DNA of 64,000 nt from JAAYDH01 sp035353055 (lineage in GTDB: Bacteria > Bacillota_I > Bacilli_A > RFN20 > CAG-826). Shown piece after piece: positions 44,051 through 52,916 of this stretch (position 1 is the stretch's first letter; each line of letters opens with the position of its first letter). The stretch is from assembly GCA_035353055.1 (NCBI GenBank), contig DAOPYW010000002.1, forward strand, positions 1-64,000, given 5' to 3'. A program made the translations under genes and the position numbers. The notes below the pieces were generated by a model that saw nothing but the letters and a program-made list of their open reading frames with translations, ran no database searches and was not told the DNA's origin.

Positions 44051-45280
44051 ATGTCTAAAAAATACCAAGAAGAATATGAAGCAGGGTATAGCCCTCGTTT
44101 AGTGATGGAGGAAGCCTCTCGTTGCTTGCTATGTCTTGATGCTCCATGTTCATCCAGTTGTCCCGCTGGAACTGACCCAGCAAAATTCATTCGCTCGGTG
44201 CGCTTTAAAAATGTTAAAGGTGCTGCTGAAACCGTGAGAATCAATAACGCTCTCGGAGCCATCTGCGCCAGAGTATGCCCAACAGAGAGATACTGCCAAG
44301 AAGGTTGCTCTCGCAGCGGCATTGATAAGCCCATTGATATCGGCCGCATTCAGCGCTATATCACCGATTTTGAAGCCGCCACCAAAATGGACATTTGGGA
44401 ACCGAAACCAGCCAACGGCAAAAAAGTCGCCGTGGTGGGAAGTGGTCCTGGTGGATTATCCGCTGCTGCCGAACTCGCATTAGAAGGGTTCAAAGTCACG
44501 ATTTATGAAAAGGATGCCAAAGCCGGCGGTTATCTCCGCTATGGCATTCCTGAATATCGCTTGCCCAACGCGGTCGTTGATCGAGAGATTGATCGCATCG
44601 TTAATCTCGGTGTGGATATCGCTCTTAACACTCGTGTTGGCACAGATGTTTCTTTAAAAGATTTAGAGAAAGATAACGATGCAGTCATCCTTTCCATCGG
44701 TGCGAACCAAGGAAAGATGCTTCCGATGTTCGCCAACAACCGCAAAGTCAAATTAGCGGTCGATTGGCTGAAACAAGTTAAGTCAAGAAAAGGAAAAGTA
44801 AAGATCCCCGAGAATGTTTTAGTGATCGGTGGTGGCGACGTCGCAATGGATACAGTCACCTCTTTAAAACTCTTGGGTTGCCCTCATGTCACTGATGTTG
44901 TCTACGAGCAATTCAGCGAATTTAGAGCGAGCAAAAAAGAGCTCCTCGGCGCGCAAGAACAAGGTGTTACCATCATCGATGGATATGTCCCTGTTGGCAC
45001 CGCCCGTGGTGGCATCGTCAAATTCAAGCACCGCGTCATTCCTTGCGAATTAAAAATCAAGGCTGATTTAATCATTCTCGCAGTTGGCCAAATGGTCGAC
45101 CCAGCGGGATTAGGCCTCGAGATTGAACGCGGCGAAGCCAAAGTCGAAGGCAATCACCTTCATGGCAGCAAGATCTTCATCGCTGGAGATATTGCCCACG
45201 GAGAAAAAACCGTGGTTTGGGGCGTCAGAACCGGCAAAGAAGTCGCTTACGCAGTAAAGCAATTTGTAAGAGGTAAATAA
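44051..45280 (+). CDS. preT: PreT-like NAD(P)H oxidoreductase subunit (GltD family)
   Basis: The 409-residue protein has an N-terminal cysteine-rich helical Fe-S domain (CLLCLDAPCSSSCPAG and CARVCPTERYCQEGC) and two dinucleotide folds: VVGSGPGGLSAAAEL for FAD and VLVIGGGDVAMDT for NAD(P)H. It ends with FIAGDIAHGEKTVVWGV. It passes electrons to the partner PreA, whose gene starts 2 bases downstream. The start is the ATG at 44051 after GGGGAGGAG; a TTG at 44033 lies within that ribosome site. It is related to glutamate synthase small subunit, but no large subunit is nearby. Confidence 0.88.
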   Translation: MSKKYQEEYEAGYSPRLVMEEASRCLLCLDAPCSSSCPAGTDPAKFIRSVRFKNVKGAAETVRINNALGAICARVCPTERYCQEGCSRSGIDKPIDIGRIQRYITDFEAATKMDIWEPKPANGKKVAVVGSGPGGLSAAAELALEGFKVTIYEKDAKAGGYLRYGIPEYRLPNAVVDREIDRIVNLGVDIALNTRVGTDVSLKDLEKDNDAVILSIGANQGKMLPMFANNRKVKLAVDWLKQVKSRKGKVKIPENVLVIGGGDVAMDTVTSLKLLGCPHVTDVVYEQFSEFRASKKELLGAQEQGVTIIDGYVPVGTARGGIVKFKHRVIPCELKIKADLIILAVGQMVDPAGLGLEIERGEAKVEGNHLHGSKIFIAGDIAHGEKTVVWGVRTGKEVAYAVKQFVRGK

Positions 45281-45282
45281 GT

Positions 45283-46554
45283 ATGGTACACAAAGATTTA
45301 TCAATCACCTTCATGGGTGTTAAATTCCCAAATCCTTTCTGCTTATCTTCTTCGCCTGTCGGCAACTGCTACGATATGTGCGCGAAGGCCTACGAATCAG
45401 GTTGGGGAGGCGTCGTATTTAAGACCATCGGTCCTAAGCACTATGTCATCGATGAAGTCTCTCCTCGCTTCGATGCTTTAACCAAAGAAAACGAGCCATT
45501 TGTCGGCTTTAAAAACATGGAGCAAATCGCCGAGCATTCTCTCGAAGAGAACCTCGCCGATCTCCGCAAATTAAAAAAGAATTATCCCCATCAAGTCCTT
45601 ATCGCATCCATCATGGGTAGCAATGAGGAAGATTGGGAAGTATTAGCTCGCTTAGTCACTGAAGCTGGCGCGGACATGATTGAACTCAACTTCTCTTGCC
45701 CACAGATGACTTCGCACGCGATGGGTTCTGACGTTGGAAGCAACCCAGAACTATGCCGCAAATATTGCGCCGCTGTCCGCCGCGCAACAAAGTTACCATT
45801 CATGGCCAAGATGACACCTAATATCACTGATATGTGCGATCCTGCTATCGCCAGCTTAGAAGGCGGAGCGGATGGCATCTCAGCCATCAACACCATCAAA
45901 TCAATTATCAATGTTGATTTGGATAAGAAAGTCGGCTTGCCAATCATCAATGGCAAATCATCCATCTCTGGCTATTCCGGAAAAGCCGTTAAACCAGTCG
46001 CCCTTCGTTTCATTCAACAGATGAGAAATCATCCCAAACTCAAGAATGCCGAAATCTCTGGCATCGGGGGAATTGAAACCTGGGAAGATGCTGCCGAATT
46101 TATCTTATTAGGGTGCAAAAACTTGCAGATCACAACCGCTATCATGCAATATGGTTATCGCATTGTCGAAGATCTATGCAATGGCTTAACCCATTATATG
46201 GATGAGCAAAAAGTTGACCATCTTGAAGATTTAGTGGGATTGGCCAATAAGAACCTCATCCCTGCTGAAGAGCTCGACCGCGACTATGTCGTCTATCCAG
46301 AGATTGATTTGGATAAGTGCGTTGGCTGTGGCCGCTGCGTCATCTCCTGCTATGATGGCGCCCACCAAGCGATGGAATGGGATGAAGAAAAACGCCATCC
46401 AAGTTGTAACCATGATAAATGCGTCGGCTGCTTGCTGTGCGGATTAGTCTGCCCGACCGGAGCGATTAGCCTTGGCGAGAGAGTCTTGAAAAAAGGCCGC
46501 AAACCAAGAAACTTAGCGCGAATTGTCTTACAAGATTCCGTCGAAAAAATCTAA
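45283..46554 (+). CDS. preA: PreA-like dihydropyrimidine dehydrogenase subunit
   Basis: The 423-residue protein has an FMN barrel of the dihydroorotate/dihydropyrimidine dehydrogenase family: NPFCLSSSPVGN, the catalytic Cys in ELNFSCPQM with the MGSDVGSNPE loop, and the phosphate-binding SGIGGIETW. The C terminus has two [4Fe-4S] motifs, CVGCGRCVISC and CVGCLLCGLVC. With PreT it would reduce uracil or thymine with NAD(P)H, or run in reverse. No dihydropyrimidinase or beta-ureidopropionase gene is next to it. A terminator follows. Confidence 0.9.
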   Translation: MVHKDLSITFMGVKFPNPFCLSSSPVGNCYDMCAKAYESGWGGVVFKTIGPKHYVIDEVSPRFDALTKENEPFVGFKNMEQIAEHSLEENLADLRKLKKNYPHQVLIASIMGSNEEDWEVLARLVTEAGADMIELNFSCPQMTSHAMGSDVGSNPELCRKYCAAVRRATKLPFMAKMTPNITDMCDPAIASLEGGADGISAINTIKSIINVDLDKKVGLPIINGKSSISGYSGKAVKPVALRFIQQMRNHPKLKNAEISGIGGIETWEDAAEFILLGCKNLQITTAIMQYGYRIVEDLCNGLTHYMDEQKVDHLEDLVGLANKNLIPAEELDRDYVVYPEIDLDKCVGCGRCVISCYDGAHQAMEWDEEKRHPSCNHDKCVGCLLCGLVCPTGAISLGERVLKKGRKPRNLARIVLQDSVEKI

Positions 46555-46565
46555 TTTAATTGCTT

Positions 46566-46598
46566 GCCCATCGTTCGCATGACGATGGGCTTTTATTT
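46566..46598 (+). terminator. Terminator of preT-preA
   Basis: A perfect 9-bp stem GCCCATCGT / ACGATGGGC (46566-46574 with 46582-46590) with a 7-base loop is followed by TTTTATTT. Confidence 0.88.
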
Positions 46599-46624
46599 AA
46601 TTAAAAGAAAGTGAAAATTTATTT

Positions 46625-46996
46625 ATGAAGACGTTCGGCAATATTTTATGGGCTATTTTCGTGGGATGGTGGTTGATGCTTTTCTTTGGATTTTGCGGAA
46701 CCATTCTCTGCGTCACCATTCTATTCATTCCAATCGGACTCCAATATTTCAAATTGGCCCGCCTCGCTCTCTGGCCGTTTGGCTATGAACCAACATTTAC
46801 GAAATTGACTGGCTTTAAGATGTTTCTCAATATCTTATGGGCTATCTTTTTTGGCTGGGAGAGCGCTTTATCTTGTTATATTATTGGTGGGATTCTATGC
46901 GTGACCATTCTCTTTATCCCTTGCGGCCTGCAAATGTTCAAATTTGGGCGATTGGTATTCTTGCCTCTCGGAACCACAATTGAAAAGATGCAATAG
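46625..46996 (+). CDS. YccF-domain membrane protein
   Basis: The 123-residue protein is made of two copies of the YccF unit. Each copy has FxNILWAIFxGW, then a hydrophobic helix with ILCVTILFIPxGLQxFK, near residues 4-44 and 67-107. It is an inner-membrane protein of unknown function. An AAAGAAAGTG stretch before the ATG is a weak ribosome site. Confidence 0.85.
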   Translation: MKTFGNILWAIFVGWWLMLFFGFCGTILCVTILFIPIGLQYFKLARLALWPFGYEPTFTKLTGFKMFLNILWAIFFGWESALSCYIIGGILCVTILFIPCGLQMFKFGRLVFLPLGTTIEKMQ

Positions 46997-47076
46997 CCAA
47001 TCTAATCTTGAGAAACATACCCCATTTTTTATCTTTGTGATAAAATAACAACTAGTGTATTGCAGGAGGATTTTAT

Positions 47077-47646
47077 ATGCATTGTTGGCATGATGTTAAA
47101 GCCGGGAGAGTAACCCCTGATTCATTCCTCGCATTAATCGAAATTTCTAAGGGAAGCAAAAACAAATATGAGCTAGATAAAGAAACCGGCCATTTAATTT
47201 TGGATCGCGTTTTATTCACCTCTACTCACTATCCTCAAAACTACGGTTTCATTCCTCGCACTTTCGCGCGTGATTTCGACCCTCTCGATGTCTTAGTGCT
47301 CTGCTCCGAAGCTATCCTTCCGATGGCTTTTGTGGAATGCACTCCCATCGGTGTCCTAATCATGATTGATAATGGCCTTCCCGATGAAAAAATCATCGCC
47401 GTCGCCAAAAACGATCCCTTCTACAATCAATATAAAGATATCTCCGAGATTCCTGATCACATCATGGATGAAATCAAACACTTCTTTGCCGTTTATAAAA
47501 CCTTAGAGGGCAAAGATACCGCGATCGATGAAGTGAAAGATCGCGAAGCGGCAAAAGAGATTATCGTCGAATGCATTAAAGCCTATCATCATCAGATTGA
47601 ACCAAAGGTTAATGCCGAAAGGAAAGCTCGCGGATTTACTCTATGA
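47077..47646 (+). CDS. ppa: Inorganic pyrophosphatase (family I)
   Basis: The 189-residue soluble enzyme hydrolyses PPi to phosphate. It has the substrate-binding KNKYELDKETGHL, YPQNYGFIPRTF, and the metal-binding DFDPLDVLVL (D-x-D-P-x-D). A YKTLEGK segment follows. AGGAGG precedes the ATG. If the phosphofructokinase at 31425 really uses PPi, this enzyme competes with it for PPi. It overlaps trmL by 4 bases. Confidence 0.95.
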   Translation: MHCWHDVKAGRVTPDSFLALIEISKGSKNKYELDKETGHLILDRVLFTSTHYPQNYGFIPRTFARDFDPLDVLVLCSEAILPMAFVECTPIGVLIMIDNGLPDEKIIAVAKNDPFYNQYKDISEIPDHIMDEIKHFFAVYKTLEGKDTAIDEVKDREAAKEIIVECIKAYHHQIEPKVNAERKARGFTL

Positions 47647-48176
47647 TCCATGTCGTCTTGTTTCGTCCTGAAAAACCACAAAATACGGGAAATATCATGA
47701 GGACCTGTGTAGCCGTGCATGCGGCTCTTCACATTATTGGTCCTCTCTCTTTTTCTTTAGAGAGCAAGGATTTAAAGCGCGTCGGTTTAGATTACATCGA
47801 TGACTTAAAACTTTTCTATTACCCTGATTATCAAGATTTTCAAATGAAGCATCCGGATGAAAAAATCTTTTATGTCACACGCTACGCTAATCGCAGTTAT
47901 TCCACTTTTAATTTCTCGGATCCAGTGAAAGATTACTTCATTATGTTTGGAAGAGAGTCTACCGGCATTCCTCACGAGATTTTACGTGATCACCCAGACT
48001 ACTTATTGCGTTTGCCGATGGTTCCCGAAGCGAGAAGCTTAAACCTTTCCAACTGCGTCGCTGTTTTAGTGTACGAAATCTTGCGGCAGCAAAACTTCCT
48101 GAATTTGTCGACTAGTGAATCAATCAAAGGCGAAGATTTTTTGAATAAAGAAAATAAAGGCATCGATGAAAAATAA
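47643..48176 (+). CDS. trmL: tRNA (cytidine/uridine-34-2'-O)-methyltransferase
   Basis: The 177-residue SpoU/TrmH-family knotted methyltransferase modifies the wobble ribose of leucine tRNAs. It has motif 1 PQNTGNIMRTC, motif 2 IMFGRESTGIP and motif 3 LPMVPEARSLNLSNCVAVLVYE with the RSLN signature. It lacks a separate RNA-binding domain, as usual for TrmL. It is translationally coupled to ppa (4-base overlap) and to the downstream lipoprotein (11-base overlap). Confidence 0.94.
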   Translation: MIHVVLFRPEKPQNTGNIMRTCVAVHAALHIIGPLSFSLESKDLKRVGLDYIDDLKLFYYPDYQDFQMKHPDEKIFYVTRYANRSYSTFNFSDPVKDYFIMFGRESTGIPHEILRDHPDYLLRLPMVPEARSLNLSNCVAVLVYEILRQQNFLNLSTSESIKGEDFLNKENKGIDEK

Positions 48177-48630
48177 ATTTGCCTTACTTTTTCTATCGAT
48201 ATTACTGACGGGTTGTCATTCCTATCAAGGACCTTATTTTTATGTTGCTTATGATGCCAACCCCCGCTACATTTTGTGGGAAACCGTTAGCGAAATGTCT
48301 GAGACGGTTGATAGCGCATCAAACTTGATTTTCGTTCTTGGAGTCTCTAATTGCAGCCACTGCATTGAATTAAAAGAGACATTGCCCGATTATTTGACCG
48401 GCAAAAAGTTTTCCATCTATCACATCGATTATGATGCGTCGATAAAAACCGCGGAAGATTACGGCGTTCTTCTAAATATTACCAATGGTGGAGAGGAACA
48501 ATTTCTTCCAGCCTATCAAGAGAATTTTTATGTCCCAAAAATGTTTGTTATAGAAAACAAAGTCGCTGTTTATTTAATTGATAAGAATTTTACTCAGACG
48601 CTTGATGATTGCATCAAAGTCAATTGCTAA
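48166..48630 (+). CDS. Small thioredoxin-like lipoprotein
   Basis: The 154-residue protein has signal MKNKFALLFLSILLTGC with the lipobox LLTGC. The mature part has CSHC in VLGVSNCSHCIELKETLP, a thioredoxin-type active site, and a plausible cis-Pro strand at YVPKMFVI. It is a predicted membrane-anchored extracytoplasmic thiol protein. It is similar in plan to the protein at 39290-40102. It ends 11 bases inside the convergent rqcH gene. Confidence 0.7.
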   Translation: MKNKFALLFLSILLTGCHSYQGPYFYVAYDANPRYILWETVSEMSETVDSASNLIFVLGVSNCSHCIELKETLPDYLTGKKFSIYHIDYDASIKTAEDYGVLLNITNGGEEQFLPAYQENFYVPKMFVIENKVAVYLIDKNFTQTLDDCIKVNC

Positions 48631-50011
48631 CTTTTTGATAGTTGCTTAATAGTCCAAATGTTTCGCGCCTGATATTTTTGATGGTTAAAGCTTTCGAATG
48701 AAGAATATTTACCTGTCCAACTTTTGGAGATTTCTTAACCTCTTTAACTTGAGCAAAATTAATTTCTCCCGAAGTTTTATTTGAAAGAATTAAGCACATT
48801 TCGCCAGCGATTAACATCTGATCATCAGTTGGGCTGGAACTATTGATAACGACATGAGAGCCGGGATAATCTTTGATGTGAAAAAACCAATCTAACGGCT
48901 GAGCGATTTTAAAGGTAATTTGTTCGTTTTGTTTTGCGTTTTTGCCAAAATAGATTTTGGTCTTATCTTTTAATACATATGCAATTCCCGCTTTTTCTGT
49001 GCTCTTTTTGAGATTATTGGTTTCAAATAGATGAGGTGCTTCCTGGAGGGCCAATTCGTTAAGTTCTGGAATACTCATATATTTTGATTGCCCTAATAGA
49101 ACATCAAGCTTTTGAATTTCTCCGAGAGCTTTTTGCCGCTCTTCTTCAGCCATTTGGATTGTTCTTTTGGCTTTCTTATACTTTTTAAAATAATGATTAG
49201 CGTTGACACCGATGCTCATTTTTTCATCGTAATTTAATTGATGATTTTTAACGTACAAAAGCGCATCTTCTAAATTACCATTAAGCGATAATAACATGTT
49301 GCCATGCTCTAAATAAAGCAGATCTTTTTGAGCGTTTTCGATTTCCTCTTTTAGAATAATTTCTTTTTTTGCGAGGCTTTTTGAGCGGCTTTTAAAATAT
49401 CGAAAAAGAGGAGCGAATCGCTCTTGATGCTGCCGGTTTGAAGCTTCCATCAATTTTTCTTCCGCCGCATTTTTAATTTCTGATAAGTCCACGCTTTCAA
49501 TTGCTGGCTGATAGCTGCTATTTTTTATTGGCAGTTCATATAGCAGACCTCTCATTAATGGGCGGGATTTCTCTAAAGAATTTTCATGCACTGCGAAAAT
49601 TATTTTGTGGTTTTCATCAGCGATAATTAAATTGGGCTTTGTGGGAATAAGCTCAATGATTAAGTTCTTTTTAATTTTTTCAAATACATCGTTAGTTTTT
49701 AAAATGCTCATTTTCACAATTCGGTCATCATTCAGCATTTCAATATCGGTAATAAGGCCATCCTTAATTTCTTTTCTCGCGCTCTCATTAATGCGACCCG
49801 ACATCGTAGGAAAAGACATTTGGCTATCGACAAAATACATAAAAGGAGACTGGTGATTTAAAGATAAAAAAAGCCTCTCTTCGCGATATTTGGAAAAGGA
49901 TATAAGAATGTCGGTGCTGCTGATAACTGAGATGTTGCTAATGTAGTTATTCGCAATCTTGGCCTTCAAATTATCGATAATGCTCTTTAATGCCGAAAAA
50001 GTCAGTTTCAT
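48620..50011 (-). CDS. rqcH: RqcH/NFACT family ribosome quality control protein, shortened
   Basis: The protein binds peptidyl-tRNA on stalled 50S subunits and adds alanine tails for degradation. The 463 residues compare with about 570 in Bacillus. NFACT-N is present, including the DR pair in LNDDRIVKMSI. The coiled coil (about 205-330) with NANHYFKKYKKAKRTI and the C-terminal NFACT-R with DWFFHIKDYPGSHVVI are also present. The stretch that should form the helix-hairpin-helix before the coiled coil is largely missing. The start ATG has extended -10 TGCTAAAAT 7 bases upstream and no ribosome site. Confidence 0.88.
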   Translation of the reverse strand: MKLTFSALKSIIDNLKAKIANNYISNISVISSTDILISFSKYREERLFLSLNHQSPFMYFVDSQMSFPTMSGRINESARKEIKDGLITDIEMLNDDRIVKMSILKTNDVFEKIKKNLIIELIPTKPNLIIADENHKIIFAVHENSLEKSRPLMRGLLYELPIKNSSYQPAIESVDLSEIKNAAEEKLMEASNRQHQERFAPLFRYFKSRSKSLAKKEIILKEEIENAQKDLLYLEHGNMLLSLNGNLEDALLYVKNHQLNYDEKMSIGVNANHYFKKYKKAKRTIQMAEEERQKALGEIQKLDVLLGQSKYMSIPELNELALQEAPHLFETNNLKKSTEKAGIAYVLKDKTKIYFGKNAKQNEQITFKIAQPLDWFFHIKDYPGSHVVINSSSPTDDQMLIAGEMCLILSNKTSGEINFAQVKEVKKSPKVGQVNILHSKALTIKNIRRETFGLLSNYQKVSN

Positions 50012-50018
50012 TGCCCAT

Positions 50019-50027
50019 ATTTTAGCA
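50019..50027 (-). promoter_or_regulatory. Extended -10 promoter of rqcH
   Basis: On the minus strand TGC-TAAAAT fits TGnTATAAT and ends 7 bases before the rqcH ATG. This predicts a leaderless transcript. It is back to back with the gmk promoter. Confidence 0.5.
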
Positions 50028-50033
50028 TATTAG

Positions 50034-50063
50034 TTGGACTTAGTATAAATATGTATTTATAAT
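50034..50063 (+). promoter_or_regulatory. Promoter of the gmk operon
   Basis: TTGGAC (50034-50039) and TATAAT (50058-50063) are 18 bases apart. The predicted start is only about 9 bases before the gmk ATG at 50079, and no Shine-Dalgarno site is present. Confidence 0.65.
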
Positions 50064-50078
50064 TAACGCATACGAATT

Positions 50079-50660
50079 ATGAAAAAAGGATTGCTAATTA
50101 TTCTCAGCGGACCTTCCGGAGTAGGAAAAGGGACGATCAGGAAGCGTATCATGAAAAATGGTAAGCTAAATTTGAGCTACTCGATTTCTATGACCACCCG
50201 CCATCCTCGCAATATGGAGCAAGATGGTGTTGACTACTATTTTGTCACGCCAGAAGAATTCCAACGGAATATCGACAATCACAACTTTCTCGAATGGGCT
50301 GAGTTTGTTGGAAACCGCTACGGAACGCCAATCGACAAAGTGACCGAACAACGCGAGCAAGGAAAAAATGTTTTTCTTGAAATTGAAATCAATGGAGCGG
50401 AACAAGTCCTTTCAAAGGTAAAAGACGAAGGCGTTATCTCTTTCTTTTTGATGCCTCCATCTCTTAAAGCCTTAGAGAAAAGAATCCGCAACCGCCGCAG
50501 CGAATCAGAAGAGATAATTCAAGAGCGCCTCGCCAAAGGTCAAAAAGAAATGACTATGACGCAGCATTATGATCACATCGTCATGAATGACCGAGTTGGA
50601 AGGGCAGCTTCAGAAATAACCCATTTAATCTTGAAAAAAATGCACCAGACAAAAGCTTAG
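50079..50660 (+). CDS. gmk: Guanylate kinase
   Basis: The 193-residue enzyme phosphorylates GMP to GDP. It has the P-loop LSGPSGVGKGTIRK, the GMP-binding SMTTRHPRNMEQDGVDYYFV, and FLEWAEFVGNRYGTP. It is the first gene of the long operon to rpe. In Bacillus rpoZ and coaBC follow; here priA follows directly, after 12 bases. Confidence 0.97.
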   Translation: MKKGLLIILSGPSGVGKGTIRKRIMKNGKLNLSYSISMTTRHPRNMEQDGVDYYFVTPEEFQRNIDNHNFLEWAEFVGNRYGTPIDKVTEQREQGKNVFLEIEINGAEQVLSKVKDEGVISFFLMPPSLKALEKRIRNRRSESEEIIQERLAKGQKEMTMTQHYDHIVMNDRVGRAASEITHLILKKMHQTKA

Positions 50661-50672
50661 GACGAACTCGAA

Positions 50673-52868
50673 ATGCGAATAGTACAACTCTTCATTGAAT
50701 ATGCTAGTCACACGTTGGATCGTCCTTTTTCTTATCTCTATAAAGGGAATAAAAATCTCGGTCCAGGTTTTCGAGTGCTGGTGAACTTTAATCATCGCCA
50801 ATTGGTCGGATATGTTCTATCGGTAAAAGAAAGCAATGCTTCTGCTGAACAATTAGAAGAAGAGACAGGCTATCACCTCGACTATCTTGTCGATGTCATC
50901 GATGATGCGCCACTCCTCAACGAAGACTTAATTTCGCTCGCTAAGCGAGTTTCCGAATATTACCTAGCTCCTTTTATCAGCGTGCTTCAATCGATGCTTC
51001 CTCCCTCTTTATCGCCAAGAAAGTCATCTCTTAGAGCTCCAAAAATTGCCTATGACCAATATCTATCAATCAATCATTACAGCGAAGAAAGCTTAACCGA
51101 TAAGCAAACAGAAATCCTCCGCTTGATTAAAAAAGAAAGAAAAATACTCAAAAGAGAAGTCGGGTCTCCAAGCGTGGTGGAGAAATTGCTCTCTCGAGGG
51201 CTAATCAAAATTGTCAAAAAAGAAAAAAGGCGACTAGCGATTCCTAACTATGAATATCAAAAGCCACCTTTATTAACCGCTGATCAGCAAAAGGTAATCG
51301 ATGAATTTAATAATAGCAGCGACCCCGTCTTTCTTTTGCAGGGAGTAACTGGCAGCGGCAAAACTGAAGTATATTTGACTCTTTGCGACGAAGAGCTTAA
51401 AAAAGGGCATAGCGTCTTATTCTTAGTTCCCGAGATTTCGCTCACTCCGATGATGATGGAATATTTCATTCGGCGATTTGAACATCAAGTCGCAATTTTG
51501 CATAGCGAGCTCACTCCCGCCGAAAAATACGATGAATATCGAAAGATTGCTCGCGGGGAAGCGCGAGTCGTAATTGGCGCTCGCAGCGCGATTTTCGCTC
51601 CGCTAGCTAATATTGGTCTCATCATCCTTGACGAAGAGCACGTCGAATCCTATAAGCAAGATTCCATCCCTTTTTATCACGCTCGAGAAGTGGCTATTAT
51701 GCGCGGAGAAATGCATCACTCAAAAGTGCTTTTAGGCAGTGCTACCCCCTCTTTAGAGTCCCGAGCAAGAGGCAAAAATGGAGTCTATCATCTCTTGCGA
51801 CTAGACAAGCGCATCAATGAGCAGAAATTACCAGCCACCAAGATTATCAATTTAGCGGATTATCACAATATTGACCGCGATTCTTATATCTTTTCTATTC
51901 CCTTGCGGGAAAAGCTATCTGCCGTGCTCAAAGCTCGTCAACAAGCGATTCTATTGATTAATAGAAGGGGCTTTTCGACCAGTGTTTCTTGCCGCAACTG
52001 CGGATATGTTTTTCGCTGCCCAACCTGCGGGATTGCTTTAACCTTTCACAAGAGCGATAACATGCTCAAATGCCATCATTGCGACTACGTGCAAGTAATG
52101 CCTGATACTTGCCCAAAATGCGGGTCAAAATATCTGATGAAAACCGGTTTTGGTACCGAGAGGATTCAAGATGAAGTCCACCGCCTATTTCCTGAAGCTA
52201 AGACATTGCGGCTAGATAGCGATTCCGCTAAGGTTCGCAACAAAATCCCTTCAATTATTGAATCTTTTCGAAAAAAAGAGGCCGATATTTTGATTGGCAC
52301 TCAGATGATTGCAAAAGGCCATGACTTTCCTGATGTTACTCTCGTCGGCATCGTCCTAGCGGATATTGGCTTATCCATGCCTTCTTTTCGCAGCTCCGAA
52401 AGAGTCTTTCAATTAATCACTCAAGCGGTTGGCAGATCAGGCCGAAGCGACAAAGTCGGACAAGCAATAATTCAAACCTACAATCCTATGCATTATGCGA
52501 TTACATATGGCGCTCGTCAAGACTATGAAGGCTTCTTCAATAAAGAGATGGGAATGCGCAAATTGCAAAACTATCCACCTTACTATTTTTTAACGAGCCT
52601 CACCGTTTCTGGAAAGAAAGAAGAGACTGTCATTTCCCACACTTATAGCGTGGTCGATTATTTGAATGAACACCTTGGCGACAAAGCGATTATTCTCGGC
52701 CCAACCACCCCCTACATCGCGAGAGACCACCTTCAGTTTTTGCGAACTGTTCTGATTAAATACCGCGACTATTTAGCGATCCAAAATACTCTTAAGGAAT
52801 TGATAGAAATCTATGCCAAAAAATCAAGCATCGACATCTCAATCAATATTGACCCATACAATTTTTAA
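50673..52868 (+). CDS. priA: Primosomal replication restart helicase PriA
   Basis: The 731-residue DEAH-type helicase reloads the replisome at stalled forks. It has an N-terminal 3'-end-binding domain (DRPFSYLY), Walker A GVTGSGKTEVY, motif II LDEEH, motif III LGSATPS, a zinc-binding set of cysteine pairs (CRNC, CPTC, CHHC, CPKC), and helicase domain 2 with TQMIAKGHDFPDVTLV. The start context is weak (GGACGAACTCGAA before the ATG). Confidence 0.97.
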   Translation: MRIVQLFIEYASHTLDRPFSYLYKGNKNLGPGFRVLVNFNHRQLVGYVLSVKESNASAEQLEEETGYHLDYLVDVIDDAPLLNEDLISLAKRVSEYYLAPFISVLQSMLPPSLSPRKSSLRAPKIAYDQYLSINHYSEESLTDKQTEILRLIKKERKILKREVGSPSVVEKLLSRGLIKIVKKEKRRLAIPNYEYQKPPLLTADQQKVIDEFNNSSDPVFLLQGVTGSGKTEVYLTLCDEELKKGHSVLFLVPEISLTPMMMEYFIRRFEHQVAILHSELTPAEKYDEYRKIARGEARVVIGARSAIFAPLANIGLIILDEEHVESYKQDSIPFYHAREVAIMRGEMHHSKVLLGSATPSLESRARGKNGVYHLLRLDKRINEQKLPATKIINLADYHNIDRDSYIFSIPLREKLSAVLKARQQAILLINRRGFSTSVSCRNCGYVFRCPTCGIALTFHKSDNMLKCHHCDYVQVMPDTCPKCGSKYLMKTGFGTERIQDEVHRLFPEAKTLRLDSDSAKVRNKIPSIIESFRKKEADILIGTQMIAKGHDFPDVTLVGIVLADIGLSMPSFRSSERVFQLITQAVGRSGRSDKVGQAIIQTYNPMHYAITYGARQDYEGFFNKEMGMRKLQNYPPYYFLTSLTVSGKKEETVISHTYSVVDYLNEHLGDKAIILGPTTPYIARDHLQFLRTVLIKYRDYLAIQNTLKELIEIYAKKSSIDISINIDPYNF

Positions 52869-52916
52869 CAAAAAATTAGTATTATATTGTATTATATAAA
52901 CTCGAAGGAGCAATTT

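Noticed and set aside
44051..45280. Glutamate synthase small subunit (gltD)
   Set aside because: The family is shared, but the immediate partner is a PreA-type protein and no gltB-like gene is present.
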